Positions 7,477-15,542 of a stretch of DNA of 41,830 nt are shown piece after piece. Each line of letters starts with the position of its first letter. Within the stretch, counting starts at the first letter, position 1. Below the pieces are notes generated by a model, which worked only from the letters and a program-made list of their open reading frames with translations, made no database searches and was not told where the DNA came from. Position numbers and translations under genes: made by a program. The DNA is from HIMB114 sp052048155 (GTDB lineage Bacteria; Pseudomonadota; Alphaproteobacteria; Pelagibacterales; Pelagibacteraceae), in assembly GCF_052048155.1 (NCBI RefSeq), contig NZ_JBNAIK010000008.1:1-41830 (forward strand). Reading direction: 5' to 3'.

Positions 7477-8586
7477 TTATTTTAAATTATCAACCAAATC
7501 TTGAGCAATTTTTTCAGAAGTATTCTTATTAGAAAAACCTTGTAAAATTACATTGTAATCAACAATCATTTTTTTTAGTTCATTTTTGTTATTCAATAAA
7601 AAATGTAAATGATTCATAATTTTCTTTGAATTACAATTAGCTTGGATAAATTCAGGTATTATTTCTTTATTGGCAATTATATTTACTATATTTACAAATT
7701 TCACTTTTACAAAAGGTATAATTAGAAAATAATTTAGCCAATTAAATTTGTAAATTGTAAAAAAAGGAATTTGTGATTTGCAAAGATCCAAACTTATTGT
7801 TCCAGATTTAGCTATAGAAATTAAAGATTTAGTAAAATATTTTTTTTTCTCATTTTCATCTGATGTAATAATAATTTGTGATTTATCTATATCTTCTAAA
7901 TATTTTTGAACACTATAATGAGTACTATTTGTAATAGCAAAGTGATATGTATATTTACTTCCCAAAGAATTCATTATTTCTAAAAAAATTGGCATAAAAA
8001 TTTTTATTTCGCTTTGTCTACTACCGGGGCAAAAAGATATTATATTACTGTCAGCATTGTAATTGTTTTGATTTTTTTCAAAATTTTCAAAAAAAGGATG
8101 ACCAACAAAATCATTTTCTATTGAATATTTATCAAAATATTTTTTTTCAAATTCAAAAAGTAAATAAATTTTGTCTAATAATTTTTTTATTTTATTAGCT
8201 CGTTTTTCTCTCCAAGCCCATATTGATGGAGCGACATAATGAAAAAACTTGGGTTTAATTTTTTTATTTAATTTAATTTTTTTTATCACCTGAAATACAA
8301 AATCTGGTGAATCAACTGAAAAAACAATATCTGGATCGTAATTTTCAATATATTGAACAGCTCGATTAATTTTTTTTTTAATATAAAAAATATTTTTAAT
8401 AACATCTGTAATTCCAAAAAAAGTAATATCTTTTGACTCAAAAGGACCATTGATATTCAATTTTTTAAGATTATTCCCAACTATTCCTTTAATTTCGATA
8501 TTACTCGAAATTAAATTTTTAATTACTTTATATGCTAGAAGATCCCCTGACGTCTCCCCTGTAATAATAAAAATTTTTTTTGTCAT
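7477..8586 (-). CDS. lpxB: lipid-A-disaccharide synthase
   Basis: LpxB joins lipid X and UDP-2,3-diacylglucosamine into the tetraacyl disaccharide of lipid A at the inner face of the inner membrane. The 369-residue GT-B-like protein opens with FIITGETSGDLLAYKVIK and contains FSVDSPDFVFQV, FHYVAPSIWAWREKRANKIKKLLDKI, the LFEFEKKYF segment and CPGSRQSEI, all family hallmarks. It is the last gene of the long - strand array. Its start overlaps the lpxI stop by one base (TAATG). Downstream lipid A genes such as lpxK and waaA are not in the window. Confidence 0.95.
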   Translation of the reverse strand: MTKKIFIITGETSGDLLAYKVIKNLISSNIEIKGIVGNNLKKLNINGPFESKDITFFGITDVIKNIFYIKKKINRAVQYIENYDPDIVFSVDSPDFVFQVIKKIKLNKKIKPKFFHYVAPSIWAWREKRANKIKKLLDKIYLLFEFEKKYFDKYSIENDFVGHPFFENFEKNQNNYNADSNIISFCPGSRQSEIKIFMPIFLEIMNSLGSKYTYHFAITNSTHYSVQKYLEDIDKSQIIITSDENEKKKYFTKSLISIAKSGTISLDLCKSQIPFFTIYKFNWLNYFLIIPFVKVKFVNIVNIIANKEIIPEFIQANCNSKKIMNHLHFLLNNKNELKKMIVDYNVILQGFSNKNTSEKIAQDLVDNLK

Positions 8587-9374
8587 TACATAGTTGAAAT
8601 AAAAAATTTATTTTTATTTGAAAAATTGATTGATTTTTTTTGATTTAAAAAAATATTTTGATTTTTTTTTAGAAAAATACCGTTTAATTTTGATTTTATA
8701 CATAACTCTACAGTTTTTAATCCAATTGTTGGTAGATCATATTTAAGATTTTGTCTTTTTTTTGGAAATTTTACTAATACTCCAGATCTTTTTTTCTTAT
8801 TTTTATTTAATTTGATTACTCTTTTTAACATATTATCAGTGCCCTCGGCAGCTTCTATTGCAACTATATACCCTTCATCAATAACTATCCCTTGGGCATT
8901 ATCAAATTTGCTTAAATTATCTAAAATTTTTTTTCCTTTTTTTGCATCTAAAAAATCAACCTTATTAGGTTTTTTTTGAGTAGCAGTTTTATTTAATAAA
9001 AGATTTTTTGAATATTTATGACTTTCAACTACTTTAATTTTATTATGATTAAGAATTTTTTTAGCTAAATTTAAAATATTTCCGTCACCGCTTTTAAAAG
9101 CTTTTATTAATTGTGGTAAATATGAAACGGCTTTTAAATCAAGTTTTAAATTACTTAGGGTCGGTCTTTTAACATAACCAGCGAAAATTACTTCTTTAAC
9201 TTTGTAATTCTTTAAAAATTTCAATATTTTTCCAAATTGTCCTAATTGAAATTTAAACGAATTATTTAGTCTCTTTTCTGTAATATTTATAATTATAAAT
9301 TTTTTATTATTTTTTTTTAGAGAATAAATTATTTCTTTTGGATAATCTCCTGTGCCAGCAAATATTGCGATCAT
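8586..9374 (-). CDS. lpxI: UDP-2,3-diacylglucosamine pyrophosphatase LpxI (DUF1009)
   Basis: LpxI hydrolyses UDP-2,3-diacylglucosamine to lipid X plus UMP, replacing the unrelated LpxH in alphaproteobacteria. The 262-residue protein starts with IAIFAGTGDYPKEI, a typical LpxI N-terminus. It continues with VIFAGYVKRPTLSNLKLD, GDGNILNLAKKIL, and the C-domain blocks VIDEGYIVAIEAAEGTDNML and FPKKRQNLKYDLPTIGLKTVE. Its position between lpxA and lpxB supports the assignment. The start overlaps the lpxA stop as ATGA. The last 25 or so residues are low-complexity Asn, Lys and Phe. Confidence 0.92.
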   Translation of the reverse strand: MIAIFAGTGDYPKEIIYSLKKNNKKFIIINITEKRLNNSFKFQLGQFGKILKFLKNYKVKEVIFAGYVKRPTLSNLKLDLKAVSYLPQLIKAFKSGDGNILNLAKKILNHNKIKVVESHKYSKNLLLNKTATQKKPNKVDFLDAKKGKKILDNLSKFDNAQGIVIDEGYIVAIEAAEGTDNMLKRVIKLNKNKKKRSGVLVKFPKKRQNLKYDLPTIGLKTVELCIKSKLNGIFLKKNQNIFLNQKKSINFSNKNKFFISTM

Positions 9375-10144
9375 TTTTTTGGTCTACAAATATCTCTGTT
9401 CGAATTTTTGTTTTCAATAAACTTTTTTAAAATATTGTCTAATTCACTATCGTTTTTCAAAGTGGAAGTGTATTTTTTCATATTTTCACTATTAAATAAT
9501 TTATTCACTGTTTTTTTATAATTTTCAATTTCTGTATTTTTAAAACCTTTTCTCTTCAAACCAATTAGATTAATATTTTCAAAATAGGATCTATTTCCCT
9601 TAACCAAAGTGAAAGGAAGAACATCTTTGTCTACGCCGGTCATACCGCCAATCATCGCGCCTTTACCAATTTTTGTAAATTGCAAAACTGCTGAATTCCC
9701 ACCAATTATTACGTCATCATCAAAAATACAATGACCCGCAATAGCAGCATTGTTTGCAATAACTAGATTGTTTCCTATTTGACAATCATGTCCTATGTGT
9801 ACGCCAACCATAAATAGACAATTGTTTTTAATTTTGGTCGTTTTACCACCTTGCTCGGTTCCAACGCTTACATTGCAATACTCTCTAAAGGAGTTATTAT
9901 CACCTATTTCTAAAAAGGTTTTTTCTCCTCCAAACTTCAAATCTTGAGGTGTAGTTCCAATACTAACAAACGGATAAAAAGTATTTTTTTTTCCAATTTT
10001 AGTATTTCCCTGAATATTTACAGTGTTTAATAATTGACAATCATCACCTATTTCTACATTTTCACCAATTATACAAAAGTCACCAATTTTGACATTTTTT
10101 CCAATCTTTGCATTTTTATGAATTGAAGCTTTTGAACTAATCAT
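9371..10144 (-). CDS. lpxA: UDP-N-acetylglucosamine acyltransferase
   Basis: LpxA starts lipid A synthesis by moving a 3-hydroxyacyl chain from acyl carrier protein to UDP-GlcNAc. The protein is a left-handed beta helix built from hexapeptide repeats (IGKNVKIGDFCIIGENVEIG and so on). The catalytic histidine is His119 in VHIGHDCQIGN, with His116 before it. I place the start at MISSKASIHKNAKIG, giving 257 residues, close to the family's usual length. The reading frame stays open upstream inside fabZ but those residues are not LpxA-like. The start overlaps the end of fabZ by eight bases. Confidence 0.94.
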   Translation of the reverse strand: MISSKASIHKNAKIGKNVKIGDFCIIGENVEIGDDCQLLNTVNIQGNTKIGKKNTFYPFVSIGTTPQDLKFGGEKTFLEIGDNNSFREYCNVSVGTEQGGKTTKIKNNCLFMVGVHIGHDCQIGNNLVIANNAAIAGHCIFDDDVIIGGNSAVLQFTKIGKGAMIGGMTGVDKDVLPFTLVKGNRSYFENINLIGLKRKGFKNTEIENYKKTVNKLFNSENMKKYTSTLKNDSELDNILKKFIENKNSNRDICRPKK

Positions 10145-10601
10145 TTCTGTCAACAATAGTTGCCATCCACTCAGCATCTGCCATTTTTTTACCATCACAA
10201 AATGCTGTACCTTTATATCTCCATATTTTTCCTTTAATCTTATCTACACTGCATTCAAGATATAAATCACAAGGTGGTATTACGGGATTTCTAAATCTGG
10301 CATTTTGAACAGACATTAAATAAACCAATTTATTCTCTACTTCTTTTTTATCTATGCTATAAGCCGCTAAAGCAGCTGCAGCTTGACCAAAAGCTTCAAC
10401 AATCATTACACCTGGCATAACTGGTTGTCCAGGAAAGTGACCTTGTAAAAAAAATTTATCATTTGTTAATTTAAGATGTCCAATTGCTGATTTCATGGGT
10501 TTAATATTGTAAAGGTTATCTATAAGCAACATAGGGTCTCTATGTGGTAGCAAATTTTCAATTTCATTTTTATTTATTGATGGCAAATTACTATCAATCA
10601 T
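10137..10601 (-). CDS. fabZ: 3-hydroxyacyl-ACP dehydratase
   Basis: FabZ removes water from 3-hydroxyacyl-ACP in type II fatty acid synthesis and so competes with LpxA and LpxD for the same acyl donor, which explains its place between their genes. The 154-residue hotdog-fold protein shows LLPHRDPMLLID (18-29), then GHFPGQPVMPGVMIVEAFGQA with catalytic His55 and Glu69. The length is normal. The start overlaps lpxD by eight bases and the stop overlaps lpxA by eight bases. Confidence 0.95.
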   Translation of the reverse strand: MIDSNLPSINKNEIENLLPHRDPMLLIDNLYNIKPMKSAIGHLKLTNDKFFLQGHFPGQPVMPGVMIVEAFGQAAAALAAYSIDKKEVENKLVYLMSVQNARFRNPVIPPCDLYLECSVDKIKGKIWRYKGTAFCDGKKMADAEWMATIVDRND

Positions 10602-11562
10602 TTCTTTTTCTTTCTTTTAAAAAGTTTTTAATATTTGTAGCTGGATACCCCATAACCTTAATATTATCTTCTAAATTTTTTATAACTCCAGATCCTCCAG
10701 CTATATATACATTATTACCAACTTTTAAATGACCAGATACACCTGATTGTCCACCGATCATACAATTATTCCCAATAATAGAACTACCCGCTATGCCAAC
10801 TTGACCGGCGATAAAACAGTTGTCTCCTATCTTTACATTATGAGCTAAATGAACTTGATTATCTATCATTGTATTTTTTCCTATAATCGTATTAGAAAAT
10901 GAGCCTCTATCGATTGTACAATTTGATCCAATATAAGAATTTGATTTTATAATAACATGACCAATATGTGGTATAAAATGAAATTTATTATTTATATATT
11001 TAAAACCATATCCTATCTTCCCTATCACAGATCCATCATTTATAGTCACATTGTCTGATATTATTGAATTTGAAATAACACAATTTGATCCAATATTTAC
11101 ATTGTTTCCAATTATTAAATTTTTTTTTAAAGTAGTATTTAAACCAACTTTAAAATTTTTTCCAATTTTTACAGTGTTATCAATTAGTGTGTTTTGTTTA
11201 ACATATTTTAAATATTTTTTATTTTGTTTAAACTTATAAATATCTAAATCAGCATCAGGATAAAAAAGTTTTGCAATTAAAATAAAATCCAAAAGTGGAT
11301 TTTTTGATAAAATTGGTTTTGTTTCATGATTAATATAATTTAAAAATTTTTCTTGAATTATACAAAATGAAGCTTTAGTATTTTTTAACTCTGCTATGTA
11401 TTTTGGATTATCAAAAAAAGTAATATCTCCCCTTTTTGCGTCTATTAAATTTGAAATATCATTTACTTTTTGTTTTTTTATTTTATTTTTATTAGAGTAA
11501 ATTAAAAGCTTCAAAAGTTTGTTAATATCATGAGGTCCTGTTTTCAAAAAAAAAGATTTCAT
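10594..11562 (-). CDS. lpxD: UDP-3-O-(3-hydroxyacyl)glucosamine N-acyltransferase
   Basis: LpxD adds the second 3-hydroxyacyl chain, to the amino group of the glucosamine, in lipid A synthesis. Residues 1-115 form the uridine-binding N-domain, including ISNLIDAKRGDITFFDNPKY. From about 125 on come hexapeptide repeats of a left-handed beta helix. The catalytic histidine is His241 in QVHLAHNVKIGDN, and GIAGSSIIGNNCMIGGQSGVSGH follows. The 322-residue length is slightly short but normal. The ten bases between it and bamA suggest cotranscription. Confidence 0.94.
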   Translation of the reverse strand: MKSFFLKTGPHDINKLLKLLIYSNKNKIKKQKVNDISNLIDAKRGDITFFDNPKYIAELKNTKASFCIIQEKFLNYINHETKPILSKNPLLDFILIAKLFYPDADLDIYKFKQNKKYLKYVKQNTLIDNTVKIGKNFKVGLNTTLKKNLIIGNNVNIGSNCVISNSIISDNVTINDGSVIGKIGYGFKYINNKFHFIPHIGHVIIKSNSYIGSNCTIDRGSFSNTIIGKNTMIDNQVHLAHNVKIGDNCFIAGQVGIAGSSIIGNNCMIGGQSGVSGHLKVGNNVYIAGGSGVIKNLEDNIKVMGYPATNIKNFLKERKRND

Positions 11563-11572
11563 AAATCTAAAT

Positions 11573-13828
11573 TTAAAATGAACTACCTATCTGAAAACTA
11601 AAAGACTCTTCTTTATCAGTGCTTGCACTAGATAAAACTTCTGCATAGGTAAAGCTTAGTGGGCCCAATGGAGATGTCCAGTCTAAACCAATACCAACCG
11701 AACTTCGCAATTTGTTAGAGTCCTTAGATGAGTCAAAATCTACACCCCACACATTTCCCGCATCTATAAAAACAATACTATCTGCATTCCATTTTTCTGG
11801 AAGTGGATTTGGAAATGTAGAACCAATAGTTGAGTAAAATGAGTAATTGCCTCCAATATGATCTTTACCATCAACTGGACCTATACCATAGCTTTCAAAA
11901 CCTCGTAATTTTTTGCTAGATAAGAAGTTTCTGTCACTAAGTTTAATATCATCATCACCAATGCTGTTAATGGTATTTAGGCCAGCTTTTACATTAAAAA
12001 CATAACCTTTTTTAATTTGATGATAAAAGTTTGAGTAAAGATTATTACTTAAATATGAAATATCACTACCAGGAACAGCTAAACTTTGACCAAACCCAGT
12101 TTTGTATCCAGATGTTGGCTTAAAATTTCTATCTCTTTTATCATTATCTATATTATAAAATGTTTTATAAGTTATATAATTACCAGCCCTTGATTTATAT
12201 AAACTAGATGCATTTTTATTTGTGCTAATTTTATCCAAATCAAAACCTAAACCATAATTAAGGGATATATCTTCAAATAAATTATATTCTGTAAAAGCAC
12301 TAGCGCCAATTTTTTTGCTTTCATAACCTGCATTATCAAATTTAGTTGATAATGCGAATAATGATCCACCAACCTTGTTGCCTGTATTATTATAATCTGG
12401 AACTATTGCATTGATTGATCCGCTTATTTTTTGTGTTCCAATTCTGACATTAGCATTTGATACTATACCCTTACCAAATAAATTTTTTTCTTTCAATTCA
12501 CCACCAATAGAACTTTCTGCGCTTCCAACACCTAACCCGGCACTTATAGACCCTGTGGGTTGCTCCTCAACATCAACCTCTATATTAACTAATTCATTTT
12601 CTATTTTTTTTGAAGTAATTTTGTTATCTGAAAAAATACCTGTGTTCCTCAATTTTTTTAGTGATTCATCCAATTTTTTTCTTGTGAACGTATCACCTTC
12701 TGAAAATAATAAGTTATTCCTTATTACAGACTCTTCTGTTATTGAATTTCCTTTAACGTTAATTAAATTTACAAATAATCTATCAGTCTTATAAAAATCA
12801 AATAGTACTTCAATTTTATTTTTTTCTTGTTTATTTGCGGATATATTTAAATCCACAAATTCTATATTATTCAAGTTTAAATAATTAATAATTTTATTTT
12901 GTATTTTTAATAAAGTACTTCTGGAATAAGTATTTTTTAAATCTTTTTGTATTATTTTTTGAATATTTAAAATATCTTTTTTTCTTAAATTATTATTCTT
13001 ATCAAAAATTTTAAAATTTGAAAAATTATATTTATTTCCAGAATTAATTGAAAAAGTTAAATCAACACCTTTATTTTTTATAAAATTAGTATCAGCAGAT
13101 ATAATTTGAACGTCGTAGAAACCATTATCTAAATAAAAATTTTTCAATAACGATTTATCAAAATCTATTCTATTTTGATTATAGTTTGTCACTGATGATA
13201 AAAATTTCCACCAACTGTGTTCTGATGTTGATATAACATCTAATAGTGTTGAGGGTGAAAAAAATGTATTACCATTAAAATAAACTCTTCTAACTTTATA
13301 ATTTTTACCTTCAATTATATTAATTACTATATTTAAAGCATTTCCAGAAATTTGTGATATTTCTGGCAAAATTTTTACATCTAAATACCCCGCTTCTAAA
13401 TAATTATTTTTAATTTTTTCGATATCGGTTTTTAAAAAATATTCTGAAAAAATTTTATTTGGACCAAGATTTAAACTATTATTAAAAAAGTCTTCTCTTA
13501 TTTTACTTTTAACTCCATCAATGTAGTAAAAATCTATAATTGGATTTTCACTGACATTAATAAATAAAATATTATTTTTAAAGTCAAAATTAACTTGTTT
13601 AAAAAAATTAGACTCATAAAGTTTTTTTTGAAAATTATTTATTTGACTAGCAGTATAATTTTCATTTAATTTGATATTTGTTAATCCTAAAATAGTCTCA
13701 TTTTTAATCCTACTATTTCCGTTAATTTCAATTTTATTAATTACTTCAGAATAAGAAATACTCGATAGTAAACTAGAAATTAACAATATTTTTATAATAA
13801 ACTTTATTTTTATAATAAACTTTTTCAT
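11573..13828 (-). CDS. bamA: outer-membrane protein assembly factor BamA
   Basis: BamA is the core of the machine that inserts beta-barrel proteins into the outer membrane. The 751-residue protein has a signal peptide (basic residues 2-14, hydrophobic IIKILLISSLLSSISYS, probable cleavage before EVINKIEING), a POTRA region to about residue 410 and a 16-strand-type barrel. GLGVGSAESSIGGELKEKNLFGKG and RDRNFKPTSGYKTGFGQ are typical barrel elements. The chain ends in phenylalanine (FQIGSSF), as expected of a BAM substrate. It is somewhat shorter than E. coli BamA. The gene overlaps dxr as ATGA; the rseP gene that usually stands between them is absent. Its signal peptide carries a perfect tandem duplication. 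Confidence 0.95.
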   Translation of the reverse strand: MKKFIIKIKFIIKILLISSLLSSISYSEVINKIEINGNSRIKNETILGLTNIKLNENYTASQINNFQKKLYESNFFKQVNFDFKNNILFINVSENPIIDFYYIDGVKSKIREDFFNNSLNLGPNKIFSEYFLKTDIEKIKNNYLEAGYLDVKILPEISQISGNALNIVINIIEGKNYKVRRVYFNGNTFFSPSTLLDVISTSEHSWWKFLSSVTNYNQNRIDFDKSLLKNFYLDNGFYDVQIISADTNFIKNKGVDLTFSINSGNKYNFSNFKIFDKNNNLRKKDILNIQKIIQKDLKNTYSRSTLLKIQNKIINYLNLNNIEFVDLNISANKQEKNKIEVLFDFYKTDRLFVNLINVKGNSITEESVIRNNLLFSEGDTFTRKKLDESLKKLRNTGIFSDNKITSKKIENELVNIEVDVEEQPTGSISAGLGVGSAESSIGGELKEKNLFGKGIVSNANVRIGTQKISGSINAIVPDYNNTGNKVGGSLFALSTKFDNAGYESKKIGASAFTEYNLFEDISLNYGLGFDLDKISTNKNASSLYKSRAGNYITYKTFYNIDNDKRDRNFKPTSGYKTGFGQSLAVPGSDISYLSNNLYSNFYHQIKKGYVFNVKAGLNTINSIGDDDIKLSDRNFLSSKKLRGFESYGIGPVDGKDHIGGNYSFYSTIGSTFPNPLPEKWNADSIVFIDAGNVWGVDFDSSKDSNKLRSSVGIGLDWTSPLGPLSFTYAEVLSSASTDKEESFSFQIGSSF
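13788..13823. repeat. perfect 18-bp tandem duplication in the bamA signal peptide
   Basis: The unit ATTTTTATAATAAACTTT occurs twice in succession without a mismatch (13788-13805 and 13806-13823 on the + strand). It encodes KFIIKI twice, covering residues 3-14 of BamA just after the initiator Met-Lys. Because the unit is six codons long the frame is kept, and copy number could change without breaking the gene. Confidence 0.93.
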
Positions 13829-14919
13829 AGATTAAATTTTTTTGCAAAATTTATAACGTAATTTATATCATTAATATTTTTAACTGTAATTTTTTTTAAA
13901 AAATATTTATTTCTGAATGTTTTTATTAAAATTTTAACAATTTCACCATATTTAATTTGTTTATTTAGATACATATTTACTAATCTTTCATTGATTACAG
14001 TAAAAAATATCATAGCAGCATGATTATTCATTCTTAAGATGTCAAAACCTATTTTAATTATTGGAAACTTGAAAACACTTGGATTAGTAATATCAAGTTT
14101 CATGTATTCTAAATTCAAGTTAAAATTATTTTCTAAACCCAATGAATTTTTAATGGGTATTTCCATGTTTGGAGCATGGATTATAGGAATTAAAAAATTG
14201 TTATTTAATTTTATTATAGCATGTATTAAAGAGTTTTGCTCTACTCTTATTTTAATTTGATTGTTTCGTAATTTGAAAAGTATTTTTGCTTCAAATATTT
14301 CCAAAACTTTATTGGCAAAAGTTGATGAATTAACGCTAATTTCTCTCCCCATTTTCCAATTCGGATGATTTATAACTTTTTTAATACTTTCATTATATAT
14401 TAACCTTTTGTTATAAAAGGGTCCTCCTGAAGCAATTATAAAAATTTCCTTAATTTCTTTTTTTTTAAAAAAATTTTTATAAAAAAAATCTATACAATGA
14501 TGTTCAGAGTCTATTGGAACCACATTGCATTTATTTTTTTTTGCATTCTTTAAAAATATTTCTCCACCACAAATTATTGTTTCTTTATTAGCAATTAACA
14601 GATTTTTACAAACTTTTAATAAATCAAAATTTATATTTATTGCTTCATATCCACCTAGGCCTGAAATAATGAAATCTATTTTTTTTTTTTTAAATTTATT
14701 AATAAATTGATCCTTATTAATTAAATTTTTATTTGTAATATTTTTGTTTAATAAAAAAGAATAAGTTGGGTTATACTTTTTTTTTTGATTTAAAAGTTTT
14801 TTAAGATTTGAATTTGCGGCTAAACACTTTAAATTAAAATTTTTTTTATTTTCTAAATAAATTTTAAGAGATGTTTTTCCTATAGAACCTGTTGAACCAA
14901 TAATAGCAATAGATTTCAT
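13825..14919 (-). CDS. dxr: 1-deoxy-D-xylulose 5-phosphate reductoisomerase
   Basis: Dxr makes 2-C-methylerythritol 4-phosphate with NADPH, the second step of MEP isoprenoid synthesis, supplying precursors for the neighbouring uppS. The 364-residue protein has the dinucleotide site IAIIGSTGSIGKTSL (4-18), the metal-binding PIDSEHHCIDFF and the substrate region ASGGPFYNKR...HPNWKMGREISVNSSTFANKVLEIFEA. It is shorter than E. coli Dxr (398). The usually conserved NAANE segment in the C-terminal part reads TVINE here, so the gene is divergent although the core sites are intact. Codons 77-81 contain thirteen consecutive A. The stop overlaps bamA as ATGA. Confidence 0.9.
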   Translation of the reverse strand: MKSIAIIGSTGSIGKTSLKIYLENKKNFNLKCLAANSNLKKLLNQKKKYNPTYSFLLNKNITNKNLINKDQFINKFKKKKIDFIISGLGGYEAININFDLLKVCKNLLIANKETIICGGEIFLKNAKKNKCNVVPIDSEHHCIDFFYKNFFKKKEIKEIFIIASGGPFYNKRLIYNESIKKVINHPNWKMGREISVNSSTFANKVLEIFEAKILFKLRNNQIKIRVEQNSLIHAIIKLNNNFLIPIIHAPNMEIPIKNSLGLENNFNLNLEYMKLDITNPSVFKFPIIKIGFDILRMNNHAAMIFFTVINERLVNMYLNKQIKYGEIVKILIKTFRNKYFLKKITVKNINDINYVINFAKKFNL

Positions 14920-14921
14920 TT

Positions 14922-15542
14922 TTAAGTAAAGTAAATATTAAAAATAATTGTTAAAAAAATTAAACCATCAATTCTGTCAAACAATCCACCATGACCTTTT
15001 AACATGTTTGAGTAATCTTTTATTTTATTTAATCTTTTAATGTAAGAAAATACCAAATCTCCAATAATCACAAAAAAACATGAGATAAATACAAATATAA
15101 ATTTATAAAAATTATTTTCATTTGAAAATAAATTAAAATAATAAATATAAATTTGTGAAAACTGCGAAAATAAAATGCTACCAAATATGCCGGTGTATGT
15201 TTTATTTGGACTAATATATCCAATTTTTTTGCCACCAAAAAATTTTCCAAACATATACCCGCCTACGTCAGATAACCAAGTTATAATTAATAATAAAAAT
15301 ATTAAATGTTTTCCGTTACTGTGGTTATTTAAAATTAAACATGAATATAAAAAATAACAAAATAATAAGGAAATAATTATTTTTGTATTAAGATTTTTTA
15401 ATTTCCTTATTTCATAAAGTCCAATAATCATAATAATAAATAATAAAATATTAAAATAGATATTACCGAAAAAAATAGCTAGTAATACAATTGGTGCAAA
15501 AGTTATTGAAAATAACGTTCTCTGCTTAAAATTTGAATTCAT
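14922..15542 (-). CDS. cdsA: phosphatidate cytidylyltransferase
   Basis: CdsA activates phosphatidic acid with CTP to CDP-diacylglycerol, the branch point of membrane phospholipid synthesis. The 206-residue integral membrane protein shows about six hydrophobic segments and the family signature near the C-terminus, SYIKRLNKIKDYSNMLKGHGGLFDRIDG, of which the GHGGxxDRxD core is intact. WLSDVGGYMFGKFFGGKKIGYISPNKTYTG is also diagnostic. It is clearly shorter than E. coli CdsA (285), with loss mainly at the N-terminal membrane part. The start overlaps uppS as ATGA; two bases separate its stop region from dxr. Confidence 0.93.
   Translation of the reverse strand: MNSNFKQRTLFSITFAPIVLLAIFFGNIYFNILLFIIMIIGLYEIRKLKNLNTKIIISLLFCYFLYSCLILNNHSNGKHLIFLLLIITWLSDVGGYMFGKFFGGKKIGYISPNKTYTGIFGSILFSQFSQIYIYYFNLFSNENNFYKFIFVFISCFFVIIGDLVFSYIKRLNKIKDYSNMLKGHGGLFDRIDGLIFLTIIFNIYFT

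Noticed and set aside
10145..10198. Longer LpxA start (MMVKKWQMLSGW)
   Set aside because: The segment is the alternate frame of the fabZ 3' end; the shorter start gives the expected 257-residue enzyme.
12411..12794. Open frame of 127 codons on the + strand inside bamA
   Set aside because: Its protein has no recognisable domain and lies fully inside the conserved BamA barrel coding region; it is a shadow of that gene.
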